From positions 1-64,000 of the forward strand of contig DATNQN010000010.1 in assembly GCA_036703985.1 (NCBI GenBank): 64,000 nt of DNA, read 5' to 3'. Source of the stretch: Leptolyngbyaceae cyanobacterium (GTDB lineage: Bacteria > Cyanobacteriota > Cyanobacteriia > Cyanobacteriales > Aerosakkonemataceae). The position numbers were made by a program, and so were the translations under genes. Below the pieces are notes generated by a model, which saw nothing but the letters and a program-made list of their open reading frames with translations, did not search any database and had not been told where the DNA came from. Below, piece by piece: positions 1 to 9,928 of the stretch (position 1 is the first letter of the stretch; the number at the start of each line of letters is the position of its first letter).

Positions 1-90
1 GAGATGGGGGGATGGGAAGATGGGGAAAACTAGTTAATTTTTATCCTTCATACTTCATACTTCATCCTTCATCCTTCATCCTGGCTCCTG
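1..90 (-). repeat. Bipartite dispersed repeat, copy 1
   Basis: Read on the minus strand this is a run of GGATGAAG/TATGAAG heptamer-like units, then the core ATAAAAATTAA, then CCCCATC units. The same arrangement is present on the plus strand near 50.2, 57.3 and 60.5 kb. No coding potential is visible here. It precedes the UbiB-family gene by about 100 bases, so part of it may lie in that gene's promoter region. Confidence 0.6.
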
Positions 91-191
91 AATTCTCATT
101 TCACATATAACCGAACTAAGGGATGGTACAGTGTTCGCCTGAGTCATTGTTACAATGTTTAACATAGCCACCCCAACTCGGTGCAAAATCC

Positions 192-2276
192 ATGAATCTC
201 AAGAAGGTATCGCCAGTCGCATCTAATTTTTACCAAGAGACAGGGCTGACAAAGCCAGGATATCCAACAGCAACTACGAATAACACTGGTGTTGTCTCAC
301 CGATGGTAACAGTAGAATCGGCGTCGATGTCAGATCCTCCAGAAAAACTTGCCACTGTGGTTGAAGCGGAAAGACCGATCCGTTACGATCCGGTAGCGAT
401 CGCCGAACATTATAATCAGCGTCCGCTCCAAGTATGGACTAGATTACTAGGCATCGTATGGCCATTTTTCAATTTTGCCACTCGGTTGTGGTGGGATAAG
501 CGACGGGGACGCATTCCTGAGAACGAACCGAAAAGAGCCATTCAGCTACGTCAAATTTTAACTAAACTCGGCCCTGCCTATATCAAAATAGGACAAGCCC
601 TCTCCACTCGGCCAGACTTAGTTCCTCCCTTATACTTAGAAGAACTAACCCATCTCCAAGACCAGTTACCTCCCTTCCCCAACGAAATAGCATATCAATT
701 TATAGAAGAAGAACTCGGCGCAACACCCGCAGAAATTTATGCAGAATTGTCCCCCGAACCTCTAGCCGCAGCTTCCTTGGGACAAGTTTACAAAGGCAAA
801 TTAAAAACAGGTGAAGTGGTTGCTGTCAAAGTACAACGACCCGACCTGATGCAAAAAATAGCATTAGATTTATATATTGGACGCCAGTTAGCAGCCTGGG
901 CCAAAAAAACTTTTAAATGGTTGCGGAGTGACTTAGTAGCCATTCTGGATGAATTTGGCGATCGCATTTTTGAAGAAATGGATTACATCCAGGAAGGACA
1001 CAACGCCGAACGATTCGAGAAACTTTACGGTCATATCCCAGATATCTACATCCCCAAAATTTACTGGGAATATACCCACCGTCGCGTTTTAACGATGGAA
1101 TGGGTAACCGGTACTAAATTAACCAATTTAGAAGCCATTCAAAAACAAGGAATCGATGCTCGTCATTTAATAGAAGTCGGCGTCCAATGTTCCTTACGCC
1201 AATTATTAGAACACGGCTTTTTCCACGCCGATCCCCACCCCGGTAATTTATTAGCTACTCCAGAAGGCAAATTAGTTTATCTGGATTTTGGCATGATGAG
1301 TGAAGTTAAACCATATCAGAGATATGGATTAATTGAAGCCGTTGTGCATTTAGTCAACCGGGATTTTGAAGGATTAGCCAAAGATTACGTAAAGCTGGAA
1401 TTTTTAACCCCCGAAACCGACTTAACCCCGATCGTCCCTGCATTTGCCGAGGTATTTAATAATGCTTTGGGTGCTAGCGTAGCCGAACTAAACTTTAAGA
1501 GCATCACCGATCAATTATCGGCTTTGATGTACGAATATCCGTTCCAAGTACCAGCTTACTACGCCTTAATCATTCGTTCCCTAGTTACTTTAGAAGGCAT
1601 CGCCATTCAAATCGACCCCAACTTTAAAGTACTCAGCAAAGCTTACCCCTACGTTTCCAAACGCTTGCTTACAGACCAAGCACCGGAATTACAAGCTTCG
1701 TTGCGAGACCTGCTATTTAAAGAAGGAAAGTTTCGTTGGAATCGACTGGAAAATTTATTAAGAAATGCCAAAAATTCACCAGATTTCGATTTAAATATAG
1801 TGTTGGATCAAACTGTAGACTTTCTATTTTCAGAACGGGGCGATTTTATTCGGCAAAACTTAGCTAATGAAATCGTCAATAGTTTAGACAGTCTGACGCG
1901 CAATGCTTTCCATAACTTTACCAATACTTTCTGGGAACGAGTGGGATTAGGCACCAATGGAAATCATCCAGTTACTCGCGAAACTCCCCAAAACGTAGAA
2001 CATATCAAACGCATTTGGCAAATTTTGCAAGAAACACCCGGTTTTGACGCGATGCAACTAGTTCCCTTGATTCCCAACTTGTTATTTAAGCCAGAAACTC
2101 AACAAATGGGTCAGCAAATCGCTGGCGGTTTAGCGCAACGTGCAGTAGCCCGGTTAATTCGGGAGATTTTGATTTCAGAAGAATCTTCAGATGGTAAAAA
2201 AGGCAGCAAAACCTATTCTTCTTCCGAATCATCACCCCCATTAGCCTTACCAGTCTCGAAAAAAGGCTCTAGGTAG
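192..2276 (+). CDS. AarF/UbiB/ABC1K family kinase-like protein
   Basis: Member of the atypical kinase family that supports isoprenoid-quinone metabolism in bacteria and plastids; expected to be membrane associated. All family signatures are visible: KIGQ at residues 132-135, the alanine-rich loop AAASLGQVY, HADPHPGN at 345-352 and the metal-binding DFG starting at 365. The first ~75 residues and the last ~45 (Ser/Lys-rich) look poorly conserved. At 694 residues it is at the long end for the family. Cyanobacteria carry several paralogues, so no symbol is assigned. It appears monocistronic: the next gene is convergent. Substrate cannot be read from sequence. Confidence 0.93.
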   Translation: MNLKKVSPVASNFYQETGLTKPGYPTATTNNTGVVSPMVTVESASMSDPPEKLATVVEAERPIRYDPVAIAEHYNQRPLQVWTRLLGIVWPFFNFATRLWWDKRRGRIPENEPKRAIQLRQILTKLGPAYIKIGQALSTRPDLVPPLYLEELTHLQDQLPPFPNEIAYQFIEEELGATPAEIYAELSPEPLAAASLGQVYKGKLKTGEVVAVKVQRPDLMQKIALDLYIGRQLAAWAKKTFKWLRSDLVAILDEFGDRIFEEMDYIQEGHNAERFEKLYGHIPDIYIPKIYWEYTHRRVLTMEWVTGTKLTNLEAIQKQGIDARHLIEVGVQCSLRQLLEHGFFHADPHPGNLLATPEGKLVYLDFGMMSEVKPYQRYGLIEAVVHLVNRDFEGLAKDYVKLEFLTPETDLTPIVPAFAEVFNNALGASVAELNFKSITDQLSALMYEYPFQVPAYYALIIRSLVTLEGIAIQIDPNFKVLSKAYPYVSKRLLTDQAPELQASLRDLLFKEGKFRWNRLENLLRNAKNSPDFDLNIVLDQTVDFLFSERGDFIRQNLANEIVNSLDSLTRNAFHNFTNTFWERVGLGTNGNHPVTRETPQNVEHIKRIWQILQETPGFDAMQLVPLIPNLLFKPETQQMGQQIAGGLAQRAVARLIREILISEESSDGKKGSKTYSSSESSPPLALPVSKKGSR

Positions 2277-2330
2277 GGCTTGCTGAAAAAGCAGGGGAAA
2301 GGGAAAGCAGAAATTTGTTAACTCTAATTT

Positions 2331-2380
2331 CTGAATTCTGACTCCTGAATTCAGAATTCAGACTCCTGACTCCTGACTTC
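2331..2380. repeat. GAATTC/TGACTCC short-unit repeat
   Basis: Alternating CTGAATTC and TGACTCC units that are partly palindromic (GAATTCAGAATTC). It lies between two convergent genes. Similar units occur after proS near 26.75 kb and before the cyclophilin gene near 34.53 kb. It could fold into a weak bidirectional hairpin, but there is no clear U-tract. Confidence 0.5.
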
Positions 2381-2858
2381 ATCCTTTCCCCTTCAATGCT
2401 TCAATTTCCTGCTTTAATTGTTCATTTTCTGCTTCCAAAGCTTGAATTTGTTTTTGTAGCTTGACTTCCAACTCCTGAATCTCATCCCGTCGCGCTTCTA
2501 ACTCAATAGTACGGCGGGCTAAATCTTGCCTTTCCACGGTCACAGATTGCAGCCCTTGTTCGATTCTTTCCCTTTCCTTCTCCAAAAAAGCTGGGGTGAT
2601 ACCCACTGCGAGATAATTTTTGACCAAATCGATTACCCAATCGGTAGCAGCTTGGATGCTGAGAATCTCTCGACTTGGGGAAAGTTCTATCAAGACCAAG
2701 CAACTTTCTGTTCCCGAATCCAAATCTGCTTGCGCGATCGCGATCGCCTCAGTTTCATCCATTAATGCCCAAGTATATGCAGATTCTTGGCGAGCGATTA
2801 ATCGCAGCTTAGGCTCGCCTGACGATCCTTGCTTTTGCACCTGGGCTAAATGTAGCAT
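2379..2858 (-). CDS. Conserved hypothetical protein with C-terminal coiled coil
   Basis: 159 residues. The first ~90 form a mixed alpha/beta globular part that I cannot assign to a family. From about residue 92 to the end the sequence is almost pure Glu/Gln/Lys/Leu heptads (for example LEVKLQKQIQALEAENEQ), a strong coiled-coil prediction. No signal peptide or membrane segment is visible, so it is probably cytoplasmic and oligomeric. It is convergent with the UbiB-family gene and divergent from the permease gene. Function unknown; probably a cyanobacterial lineage-specific protein. Confidence 0.75.
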   Translation of the reverse strand: MLHLAQVQKQGSSGEPKLRLIARQESAYTWALMDETEAIAIAQADLDSGTESCLVLIELSPSREILSIQAATDWVIDLVKNYLAVGITPAFLEKERERIEQGLQSVTVERQDLARRTIELEARRDEIQELEVKLQKQIQALEAENEQLKQEIEALKGKG

Positions 2859-3152
2859 TGTCTTTATTTTTTACTACCTCACGTCAATTTATAATATCCT
2901 TTCTGCTCAAAGCGTCTCAGTCAACCAGGTAAAATTTAAGCCTGCTTGTTGAGTCGTTCCAAAAAAGTTTATACCAATTCACTTGAAAGCTGTCATAAAT
3001 CTTTCTGCTTAATTCATACACCCTTAGACCTACTTCCCCTGCCCAAATAGCAAATATGACAGGATTTAAGTAAATGGTTTTCCCTTTTTCTATTCCCTTT
3101 CCCCGTTTTCTGCCCGTTTTTTCCAGGAAAATCAAATCAAACTCAAGCATAT

Positions 3153-4763
3153 ATGCAAACGATCGCAACCTCTCCACGCTGGCTAGTTCGCCGAGACATC
3201 GATGGATTCTTTGGACTAGCACTGGACAATTTTATTCAAATTCTCCTGATCGTCAATCTCTGTAGCGGGGTTCTCGGCTTCTCCCCCACTCTGATTTACG
3301 GACGTATCCTACCAGGAGTCGCACTCAGTTTAATCGTAGGCAACATATATTACAGTTGGCTGGCTTACCAGCAAGCGAAAAGGGAACAACGCGATGATAT
3401 CACTGCTTTGCCTTATGGTATCAACACAGTTAGTTTGTTTGCTTACATTTTTTTGGTCATGTTGCCAGTTAAATTGGCGGCACTGGCTAACGGTGCTTCT
3501 ACCGAACAAGCCGCCGAACTAGCTTGGCAAGCAGGTTTGGTAGCTTGCTTGGGCAGTGGCATCATTGAATTTGGCGGTGCTTGGATTGGCAATATGTTGC
3601 GCCGCATGGCACCCCGCGCCGCCTTGCTCTCTACTCTAGGCGGAATTGCCATTACTTTTATTGCGATCGGCTTTTTATTTCGCACTTTTGCCAATCCAGT
3701 GGTCGGTTTAGTGCCTTTAGGGGTAATTCTTCTCACTTATTTCGGTGGCGTGCGCTTTGGGATTCCCGGCGGTTTGCTGGCAGTGTTGCTGGGAATTGCC
3801 CTAGCTTGGGCAACCGGATTGATGAGTTGGGATAATGCTCGATTTGCGGCAGCTTTACAACCGATTGGGGTTTACTTACCGGGTTTTTGGTTGGGGGACT
3901 TATGGGCTGCTAGGGGAGTCTTGCTGGAATATCTCAGCATTATCCTTCCGATGGGAGTATTTAACCTGATTGGTAGTATTCAAAATCTGGAAAGTGCAGA
4001 AGCAGCCGGAGACTCTTACCCGGCTGCCCCTTGTCTGGCAGCTAATGGCATCGGTACTCTGGTGGCGGCTATTTGCGGTTCCTGTTTCCCTACCACTATT
4101 TATATCGGTCATCCCGGTTGGAAGGCTTTGGGGGCAAGGGTGGGATACTCGGTTCTCAATGCGATCGCGATGGGTTTGTTATGCTTGAGCGGTACGGTTG
4201 CCTTACTTGCTTATTTCGTACCTATAGAAGCGGGAATGGCAATTGTTTTATGGATCGGTATTGTCATTGTCGCTCAAGGTTTTGAAGTAACCCCACGCCA
4301 TCACGCCCCAGCAGTAGTGGTTGGTTTGTTACCCGCGATCGCGGCTTGGGCAGCGCTGATCGCCAAAAACTCCTTGCGTGCGGCTGGTTTGGGGACGCCA
4401 GATCGACCTTTAACTCCCGATTTAGTGCCTCTGTTTAAATTGAGCGACACTTATATTGATGGTGCTTTTGCCTTAGAACAAGGTTTTATTTTTTCAGCTA
4501 CCATTCTTTCAGCGATCGCGGTGTTTATCATAGAGCGACAGTTTCTTCAGGCAGCATACTGGTCTTTAGGTGCGGCTGTCCTCTCCTGGGTAGGTTTGAT
4601 GCACAGCTATAATTGGACGCCTGCCGATACGGTGATTAAGCTGGGTTGGGGTGCTGGAAGTGCTTGGGCTGTCGGCTATATCTTGCTGGCAATTCTCTTT
4701 TTCTATGCGGCTTTTACTACTAAAAATACCAGGCAACCTCAGCCAGAATCACCACCCAATTAA
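3153..4763 (+). CDS. NCS2-type (xanthine/uracil permease-like) membrane transporter
   Basis: 536-residue polytopic membrane protein with about 12 hydrophobic segments. The N-terminal part (GFFGLALDNFIQ, then LPYGINTVSLFAY near residues 83-97) resembles the divergent branch of nucleobase:cation symporter-2 permeases, and Gly/Ala-rich helices follow throughout. Substrate is unknown; purines, pyrimidines or another small solute are possible. The start chosen is the ATG followed by QTIATSPRWLVRRD, which puts a basic segment before the first helix. The short leader has no obvious riboswitch. No linked metabolic gene gives a substrate clue. Confidence 0.8.
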   Translation: MQTIATSPRWLVRRDIDGFFGLALDNFIQILLIVNLCSGVLGFSPTLIYGRILPGVALSLIVGNIYYSWLAYQQAKREQRDDITALPYGINTVSLFAYIFLVMLPVKLAALANGASTEQAAELAWQAGLVACLGSGIIEFGGAWIGNMLRRMAPRAALLSTLGGIAITFIAIGFLFRTFANPVVGLVPLGVILLTYFGGVRFGIPGGLLAVLLGIALAWATGLMSWDNARFAAALQPIGVYLPGFWLGDLWAARGVLLEYLSIILPMGVFNLIGSIQNLESAEAAGDSYPAAPCLAANGIGTLVAAICGSCFPTTIYIGHPGWKALGARVGYSVLNAIAMGLLCLSGTVALLAYFVPIEAGMAIVLWIGIVIVAQGFEVTPRHHAPAVVVGLLPAIAAWAALIAKNSLRAAGLGTPDRPLTPDLVPLFKLSDTYIDGAFALEQGFIFSATILSAIAVFIIERQFLQAAYWSLGAAVLSWVGLMHSYNWTPADTVIKLGWGAGSAWAVGYILLAILFFYAAFTTKNTRQPQPESPPN

Positions 4764-5824
4764 CTGAAAGATTGTCAGGAAATTTAGCAAAAATTAAAGA
4801 AATAATTCGGGATTCAGCAGTTATGATTAAGTAGTTAAAATGATTCTGACTCATGGCTGCTGAATCATCAAGCATACTTTTTATTGTTCTAGGTTTGAGG
4901 GGTAATATTAATTTACAAAATGAATGATAAATATTATCTTGTAGGTATGGGTTTTGTTGAAAGTTAAACTATCCGTAGCCTAAGATTAGCCTTTACAAAT
5001 TATTTGTACAACCTTAACGTGAAATGGTATAGGCCAATCACTTATGTAACTTAATTTTCTACTTAGAGAACTATGATAGCTTAGTTTAAGTAGTTTTGCC
5101 GAATCTAACTTTATACTAAATTTAGATGCTAGACAATTAACACAATCTTAAATTTTTGCTAAAAAATTTTATACTAGTTGTCTAAATTAGAATTTATTTG
5201 CTAAATTCTACTAGGTAAATAGTAACGGGATGCCAACCAACGTAGACTCAGGTCTTGCTCCAGGCATAGAAACCAGGTTTCTTGCAAATAGCTAAATTGG
5301 AAAACCTATATTTTTCGTGAAGAAATCCGGTTTCTTAAGTCTTTTTGAGAATGGTGCAAGATCTGAATAAAGAAAAAATAATTCTGTAACAAAGATAATA
5401 AAGCATTAACGATTGGATATGTAAAATTTGTTTTTTTACATACAATATCCTCTTGATTAAAGAAGCAATTAATATTATTTAGACGGGAATTTACTTAACT
5501 AAACTTAAATTACTAAATGATTAATTATACTCTTTACCAAATGCGATCGTTATGCCAAGATCTAATAGCACTAAGTAAAAGCCTTTTTGTTGAAATTGGT
5601 CATATAGATGTAGTTAAGAGATAGAACCTACTAAAGTAAATTACTATTTCACAACTCCAGTTAATTATGCCATGACAAAGGCTAATGTTTGTCTATCTTA
5701 GTGTTTTGTAAAATTTTCTCCAAAATACTAGGAAATATTAACCTAAATTTGCGGAAATTTTATAAAAAGCAACAAAAGTCCAACAAAGTTTATCTTTAAT
5801 ATTTACAAGGGGACAAGTTTCATC
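4764..5824. other. 1 kb AT-rich spacer upstream of the multicopper oxidase
   Basis: Very AT-rich, with stops in all frames and no RNA gene that I can recognise. The only structured part is the MITE-like element at 5249-5365. The last 20 bases contain AAGGGGA, a plausible ribosome-binding site set 10-12 bases before the oxidase ATG. The length suggests a long promoter/leader region for a regulated exoprotein gene. Confidence 0.6.
5249..5365. mobile_element. MITE-like element with terminal inverted repeats
   Basis: Ends are CAGGTCTTGCTCC and GGTGCAAGATCTG, which are inverted repeats matching at 11 of 13 positions. Inside are two GAAA(C/T)C(A/C)GGTTTCTT boxes about 50 bases apart. It carries no protein. 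The left end resembles the sequence just after the oxidase stop codon (GGGTCTTGCCGCAGTGCTA then AAACCGAGTTT), so both belong to one dispersed family. Non-autonomous transposition is an inference from the terminal repeats. Confidence 0.5.
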
Positions 5825-8800
5825 ATGACTTCTAATCTAAGAAACGCCTATGTTATTGGTTCGACAAATTTTACCAATTGGAGTCAGGGATTCGATCCCA
5901 ATGGTTATTTAAAGGTTTTACCCCATCCGGATCGAAAAATTCCTTTTGTAGATCCTTTTAAAGATTGGCAAGACGGTCGTTCTACGGGAAATTACTTTTC
6001 TAGTTGGGGGCCAGAAAAGGAATTAAACATTACCTTAACAATGCAGGATTTGCTGCAAACTAAAGTAGATGGTTTTGGAATTTTGAAATCGGGAGATGGC
6101 AAAATTCCTTGGAAAGGGGACGCCGAAACTCCCTATGAATTTTTGAGAGCCTATAATGGCAAGATTCCAGGGCCGATGCTGATTACCGAACCTGGAGATA
6201 CGCTGAATATTACGCTGCAAAATGATTTACAAAATCCCCAGCAAGTAACCAATTTACATACCCACGGACTCCACGTATCGCCAATGGGGTATGGGGATAA
6301 CGTGGTACACGCGATCGAGCCTGGAGAAACTTGGCCAGTTAGTATCAAAATTCCCGAAAATCATTTTATCGGGCTTGACTGGTATCACCCGCACCTACAC
6401 GGATTAACTAACGAACAAGTTTCTTCGGGATTAGGCGGACATTTAACAATTTTACCTAATTATGACCTGCCCGATCTAGATAAATGGAATCCAAAAGAAA
6501 GACCGTTGCATTTTATGGCAATTAATACTTTTGGAGTCCAGCAAATAGACCGACCGGGAAGTGCAACTGACCCCTTAAATCAAGACCCTACCAAGGTAAT
6601 TCCAGCAGGTACGCCACTAAAAGTTTTAGGAACTGAAAACGGCGAACCAGTTTATGAATTATCGGACTCTGTTTTCATGGGTTACAATGCCAAACCCGTG
6701 TTTTACGATCCCACAAAGCCGACGGGAAATCCACCCCAATCATTTGAATATGGTGGTGGTGGTTTAGCAGAACCAGTAGAGAACGTAATTCACACAGTTA
6801 ACGGTCAATATAACCCTACTCTGGACATCAAAACTGGTGAGTGGCATTTGTTCAACTTCACCAATATGAACAGTAATGCTTTCCACATTCTTCAATTAGT
6901 TAAAGATAACGGGCAAAACTTAACGCCTGAAGAAGTAACGCTGGTAGCAGTTGATGGGGATGCTTCCGGGATAGTAGCAGATAACAGAAGAGAAATCACC
7001 GAATTTCCAGTTTTGGCTCCGGGGGCAAGAGTTTCCGTTCAACATTATTTTAGCGAGCCAGGAAAATATTATTTGCTCTCCAATGGAACCGAAGAAATTA
7101 TGGGGGAAAATGCCCCAGTCCTCACTAAAGACCGGGGATTTAATGACGGTCACTTGATTTGGGGTTCGCAAGTTTTAGCCACCATTGAAGTGACTGGCGA
7201 TTCCGTAACTATACCCCCTCCTTTCCCGGAACCTTACGATACTTTAACCGAGCAAGCAAAGCAAATTGATGAGTTAATTACAGATGCCCAGAACGGGGAT
7301 TTCGATCGCGGACGGACATATACTTGGTATGCTAACCCCGGTGGTGCGATCGCCAGAGGTCGCGTCCCCGATGATACGGATGTAAGTACCTTTGAGGGAA
7401 CATATACCATCAACGGATTCTTCTTCGGCACTACATTTGCCGAGAGTCAAGTACCGCTGGCAATGCCAATGTTGGGATCGACCGAGATTTGGACGATCGA
7501 AAATAAATCCGGTCAACTCGATCCCAATCTACCCGATCCGATCAATATTCCATTGGTAGAATGGCATCCTTTCCACATTCACCAAAATGATTTCACCGTT
7601 CTGGAAATCAACGGAATTCCCACTGAAGACATGAAGCAAGCGTATTTGGCGGGAGTTTTGAGCGATACTATTGCCCTACCGCCAACCTACGATCCTGCTA
7701 ATCCACCCACCCCAGACAATCCCTACGGTACTCCGACAGTCGGGGGAGAAACGGCAGAAGTAAAAATCCTCATGGAATTTGAAGATTTCCCAGGTACTTA
7801 CGTCAACCACTGCCATATCCTGTTCCACGAAGATGCGGGGATGATGGCCGCCGTGCGGGTTATCCTCAATACTAAAGACACTTGGTTAGGTTTGGGTTCC
7901 TCGAAAGCGGATGGAGAGGTGATGTTGCACAGGGCAAACGATCCCCTCCAAAATGTGAGCTTAAAACCCTATGGAGATACCTTCAAAGGAACGGTTGACC
8001 TCGCCATCGGTGACGTTAATTACAAACACAAAGAAAATGATAACTACAACGTTACCGATAACGTCACCGATGTCATCACTGTACAAACTGCATTGGGTAA
8101 TCCCAATAAAGATAAGTTTCTCCTTAAAGTCTTTGATGGCAAGACTTTAATGGAACAGCAAGAAAAAGGCTCTCTGCAACTTAACGGCGAACAAAAGGAA
8201 CTAGTACTGGCAGAAATCATGCCTTTTAACGGCATGAATATTTCACCGGATGCCAAAGCATCGGTTGCCACAGGTGACATTAACGGTGATAGTTTTGCCG
8301 ATATCATCGTGGGCGTAGGCGGTAACAATCCGTTGGTAGAAGTTTACAGTGGCAAAGATTTCAGTATCTTGACTCGTCTTGAAGTATTCCATCACGAGAC
8401 GCAGTTCAGTAACGGAATCAATGTCGCTTCTGGCGATGTGGATGGGGATAACTTTGACGATGTAATCGTCAGCCAAGGCGCTGGCGGACGAGGATTAGTC
8501 GAACTTTATAGCGGTCGGCTGATCGACCAGAAAGGTAATTTGGATGGTAGCCACACCGCCCACGAATCAGCGATGCTGTCGGAAGCCCTCCAACCTTATG
8601 GCTCATCCTATACTGGCGAGGTAGAGGTGACATCCGGTTACGTACTGCAAAGACCGGATGGGCCGAATGGTGCCTCCGTTCAAAGCTATCACGCCAACAT
8701 CACCACATTGGCAGTTGGAGATTTACCGGCTGGCGAACAAGCGATTAAGGTGCATACCTACGTGGGATCGGGAGGACATCACAGCACCGGGGACAGTTCA

Positions 8801-9826
8801 GACCATTCTTCGGGAAATGCCGCAACGGTTCTTTTGGATACAGCATTTACTCCCAGCGTCAAACTGACGGAAATATCCGGTACTTTTGCCGATATTCCCG
8901 GCTTATCGAAGGGCGAACCGATTATATTCGGCATTGGCGCTAATGGCAAAGCTGAAATAATTCGCTTACAGGAGAAGAATATCGCTCAGACGATCGATAT
9001 TTCTTCTGGTCTGAGTCTGGCTACCTCAAACAAAGATCTGATTTACGGCGATAGCGGTGCTAACAGTTTAGCCGGCAGTATGGGCGACGACGAAATATCT
9101 GGCCTCGGCGAGAATGACTCGATCAATGGTAACGAAGGCAACGATACTGTGGTCGGTGGTAACGGTGATGACCTAGTACGGGGCGGGAAAGGTAATGACC
9201 AAATTGCTGGCAATTCAGGTAACGATAACCTTTATGGCGATCTCGGTGACGATTTAATGCGGGGTGGTAAAGGTAACGATCGGATTTTTGGCAATCTAGG
9301 CAAGGATGTCCTTTACGGCGATCTCGGCAATGATAGTGTTTGGGGTGGCAAGGATGACGACTTGCTCTATGGTAACCAAGGTAACGATGTCCTTTATGGC
9401 AACCTCGGCAATGATAATGTTTGGGGCGGTAAGGGTGACGACTTGCTATATGGCAATCAAGGCAACGATATCCTTTACGGCGATCTCGGCAATGATAGTG
9501 TCTGGGGCGGGAAAGGCGACGATAGCCTAATTGGTGGAAATGGAGATGATTGGTTAAGTGGCGATTTGGGTAACGATCTTTTGACAGGTGGAGAAGGAAA
9601 AGATCGGTTCGTTTTAGCCTCTGGAACTGGCAAGGACACTATTCTCGATTTTGAAATTAACAGCGACTTGCTAATTTTAACGAAGGGTCTTACTTTTGAT
9701 GCCCTGAGTATTACGCAAGGCAATGGTGGAACTTTAATTAGTGTCACCAACGGCAATCAAGAATTAGCATTTCTAACTGGCATCCAATCTAATCAAATTG
9801 GTGCCGGTAATTTTGGATTGGGTTAA
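5825..9826 (+). CDS. Multicopper oxidase fused to FG-GAP and RTX repeats
   Basis: Predicted secreted copper oxidase. The N-terminal ~685 residues carry all four copper motifs: HTH at 145-147, HPHLH at 188-192, HPFHIH at 581-586, and HCHILFH at 662-668 followed by Met673/674 as candidate axial ligand to type 1 copper. Next come two calcium-loop FG-GAP/VCBS units (DINGDSFAD near 817, DVDGDNFDD near 870), a His/Ser-rich stretch near 980-1000, and RTX nonapeptides from about 1075 to 1260, ending in the DRFVLASGTGKDTILDF type C-terminal cap. There is no signal peptide, which fits type I secretion; no exporter is nearby. Substrate may be phenolics, bilirubin-like compounds or metals such as Mn(II); this is inference. 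Confidence 0.93.
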   Translation: MTSNLRNAYVIGSTNFTNWSQGFDPNGYLKVLPHPDRKIPFVDPFKDWQDGRSTGNYFSSWGPEKELNITLTMQDLLQTKVDGFGILKSGDGKIPWKGDAETPYEFLRAYNGKIPGPMLITEPGDTLNITLQNDLQNPQQVTNLHTHGLHVSPMGYGDNVVHAIEPGETWPVSIKIPENHFIGLDWYHPHLHGLTNEQVSSGLGGHLTILPNYDLPDLDKWNPKERPLHFMAINTFGVQQIDRPGSATDPLNQDPTKVIPAGTPLKVLGTENGEPVYELSDSVFMGYNAKPVFYDPTKPTGNPPQSFEYGGGGLAEPVENVIHTVNGQYNPTLDIKTGEWHLFNFTNMNSNAFHILQLVKDNGQNLTPEEVTLVAVDGDASGIVADNRREITEFPVLAPGARVSVQHYFSEPGKYYLLSNGTEEIMGENAPVLTKDRGFNDGHLIWGSQVLATIEVTGDSVTIPPPFPEPYDTLTEQAKQIDELITDAQNGDFDRGRTYTWYANPGGAIARGRVPDDTDVSTFEGTYTINGFFFGTTFAESQVPLAMPMLGSTEIWTIENKSGQLDPNLPDPINIPLVEWHPFHIHQNDFTVLEINGIPTEDMKQAYLAGVLSDTIALPPTYDPANPPTPDNPYGTPTVGGETAEVKILMEFEDFPGTYVNHCHILFHEDAGMMAAVRVILNTKDTWLGLGSSKADGEVMLHRANDPLQNVSLKPYGDTFKGTVDLAIGDVNYKHKENDNYNVTDNVTDVITVQTALGNPNKDKFLLKVFDGKTLMEQQEKGSLQLNGEQKELVLAEIMPFNGMNISPDAKASVATGDINGDSFADIIVGVGGNNPLVEVYSGKDFSILTRLEVFHHETQFSNGINVASGDVDGDNFDDVIVSQGAGGRGLVELYSGRLIDQKGNLDGSHTAHESAMLSEALQPYGSSYTGEVEVTSGYVLQRPDGPNGASVQSYHANITTLAVGDLPAGEQAIKVHTYVGSGGHHSTGDSSDHSSGNAATVLLDTAFTPSVKLTEISGTFADIPGLSKGEPIIFGIGANGKAEIIRLQEKNIAQTIDISSGLSLATSNKDLIYGDSGANSLAGSMGDDEISGLGENDSINGNEGNDTVVGGNGDDLVRGGKGNDQIAGNSGNDNLYGDLGDDLMRGGKGNDRIFGNLGKDVLYGDLGNDSVWGGKDDDLLYGNQGNDVLYGNLGNDNVWGGKGDDLLYGNQGNDILYGDLGNDSVWGGKGDDSLIGGNGDDWLSGDLGNDLLTGGEGKDRFVLASGTGKDTILDFEINSDLLILTKGLTFDALSITQGNGGTLISVTNGNQELAFLTGIQSNQIGAGNFGLG
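9143..9547 (+). repeat. In-frame 81-bp tandem repeats coding RTX nonapeptides
   Basis: Five consecutive 27-residue units (three nonapeptides each), of the form DVLYGDLGN-DSVWGGKGD-DLLYGNQGN. The last three units, starting at 9305, 9386 and 9467, are nearly identical at DNA level, indicating recent unit duplication. Unit number is likely to vary between strains. Confidence 0.85.
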
Positions 9827-9899
9827 TTCGGGTCTTGCCGCAGTGCTAAAAACCGAGTTTATTGTTTTCTTCAAGCTGAGAGTCTAGATTCTTATTAAT

Positions 9900-9928
9900 A
9901 AACCCGGTTTTTTCAAAAAACCGGGTTT
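9900..9928. terminator. Perfect AAACCCGG palindrome, copy B (terminator-like)
   Basis: Two perfect 14-base arms (AAACCCGGTTTTTT and its complement) around one C. It sits about 70 bases after the oxidase stop codon and could act as a bidirectional terminator between this gene and the convergent receiver gene. Same family as the palindromes at 42459 and 48689 and the boxes at 5268-5337. Confidence 0.65.

Noticed and set aside
2917-3222. 101-codon minus-strand frame before the NCS2-type permease
   Set aside because: It overlaps the permease start, has no ribosome site, and its composition (long basic run, no domain) looks like a by-product of the opposite strand.
9143-9547. Regularly spaced DNA repeats resembling a CRISPR array
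   Set aside because: The period is 81 bases without unique spacers and it is in frame with RTX nonapeptides; it is coding repeat, not CRISPR.
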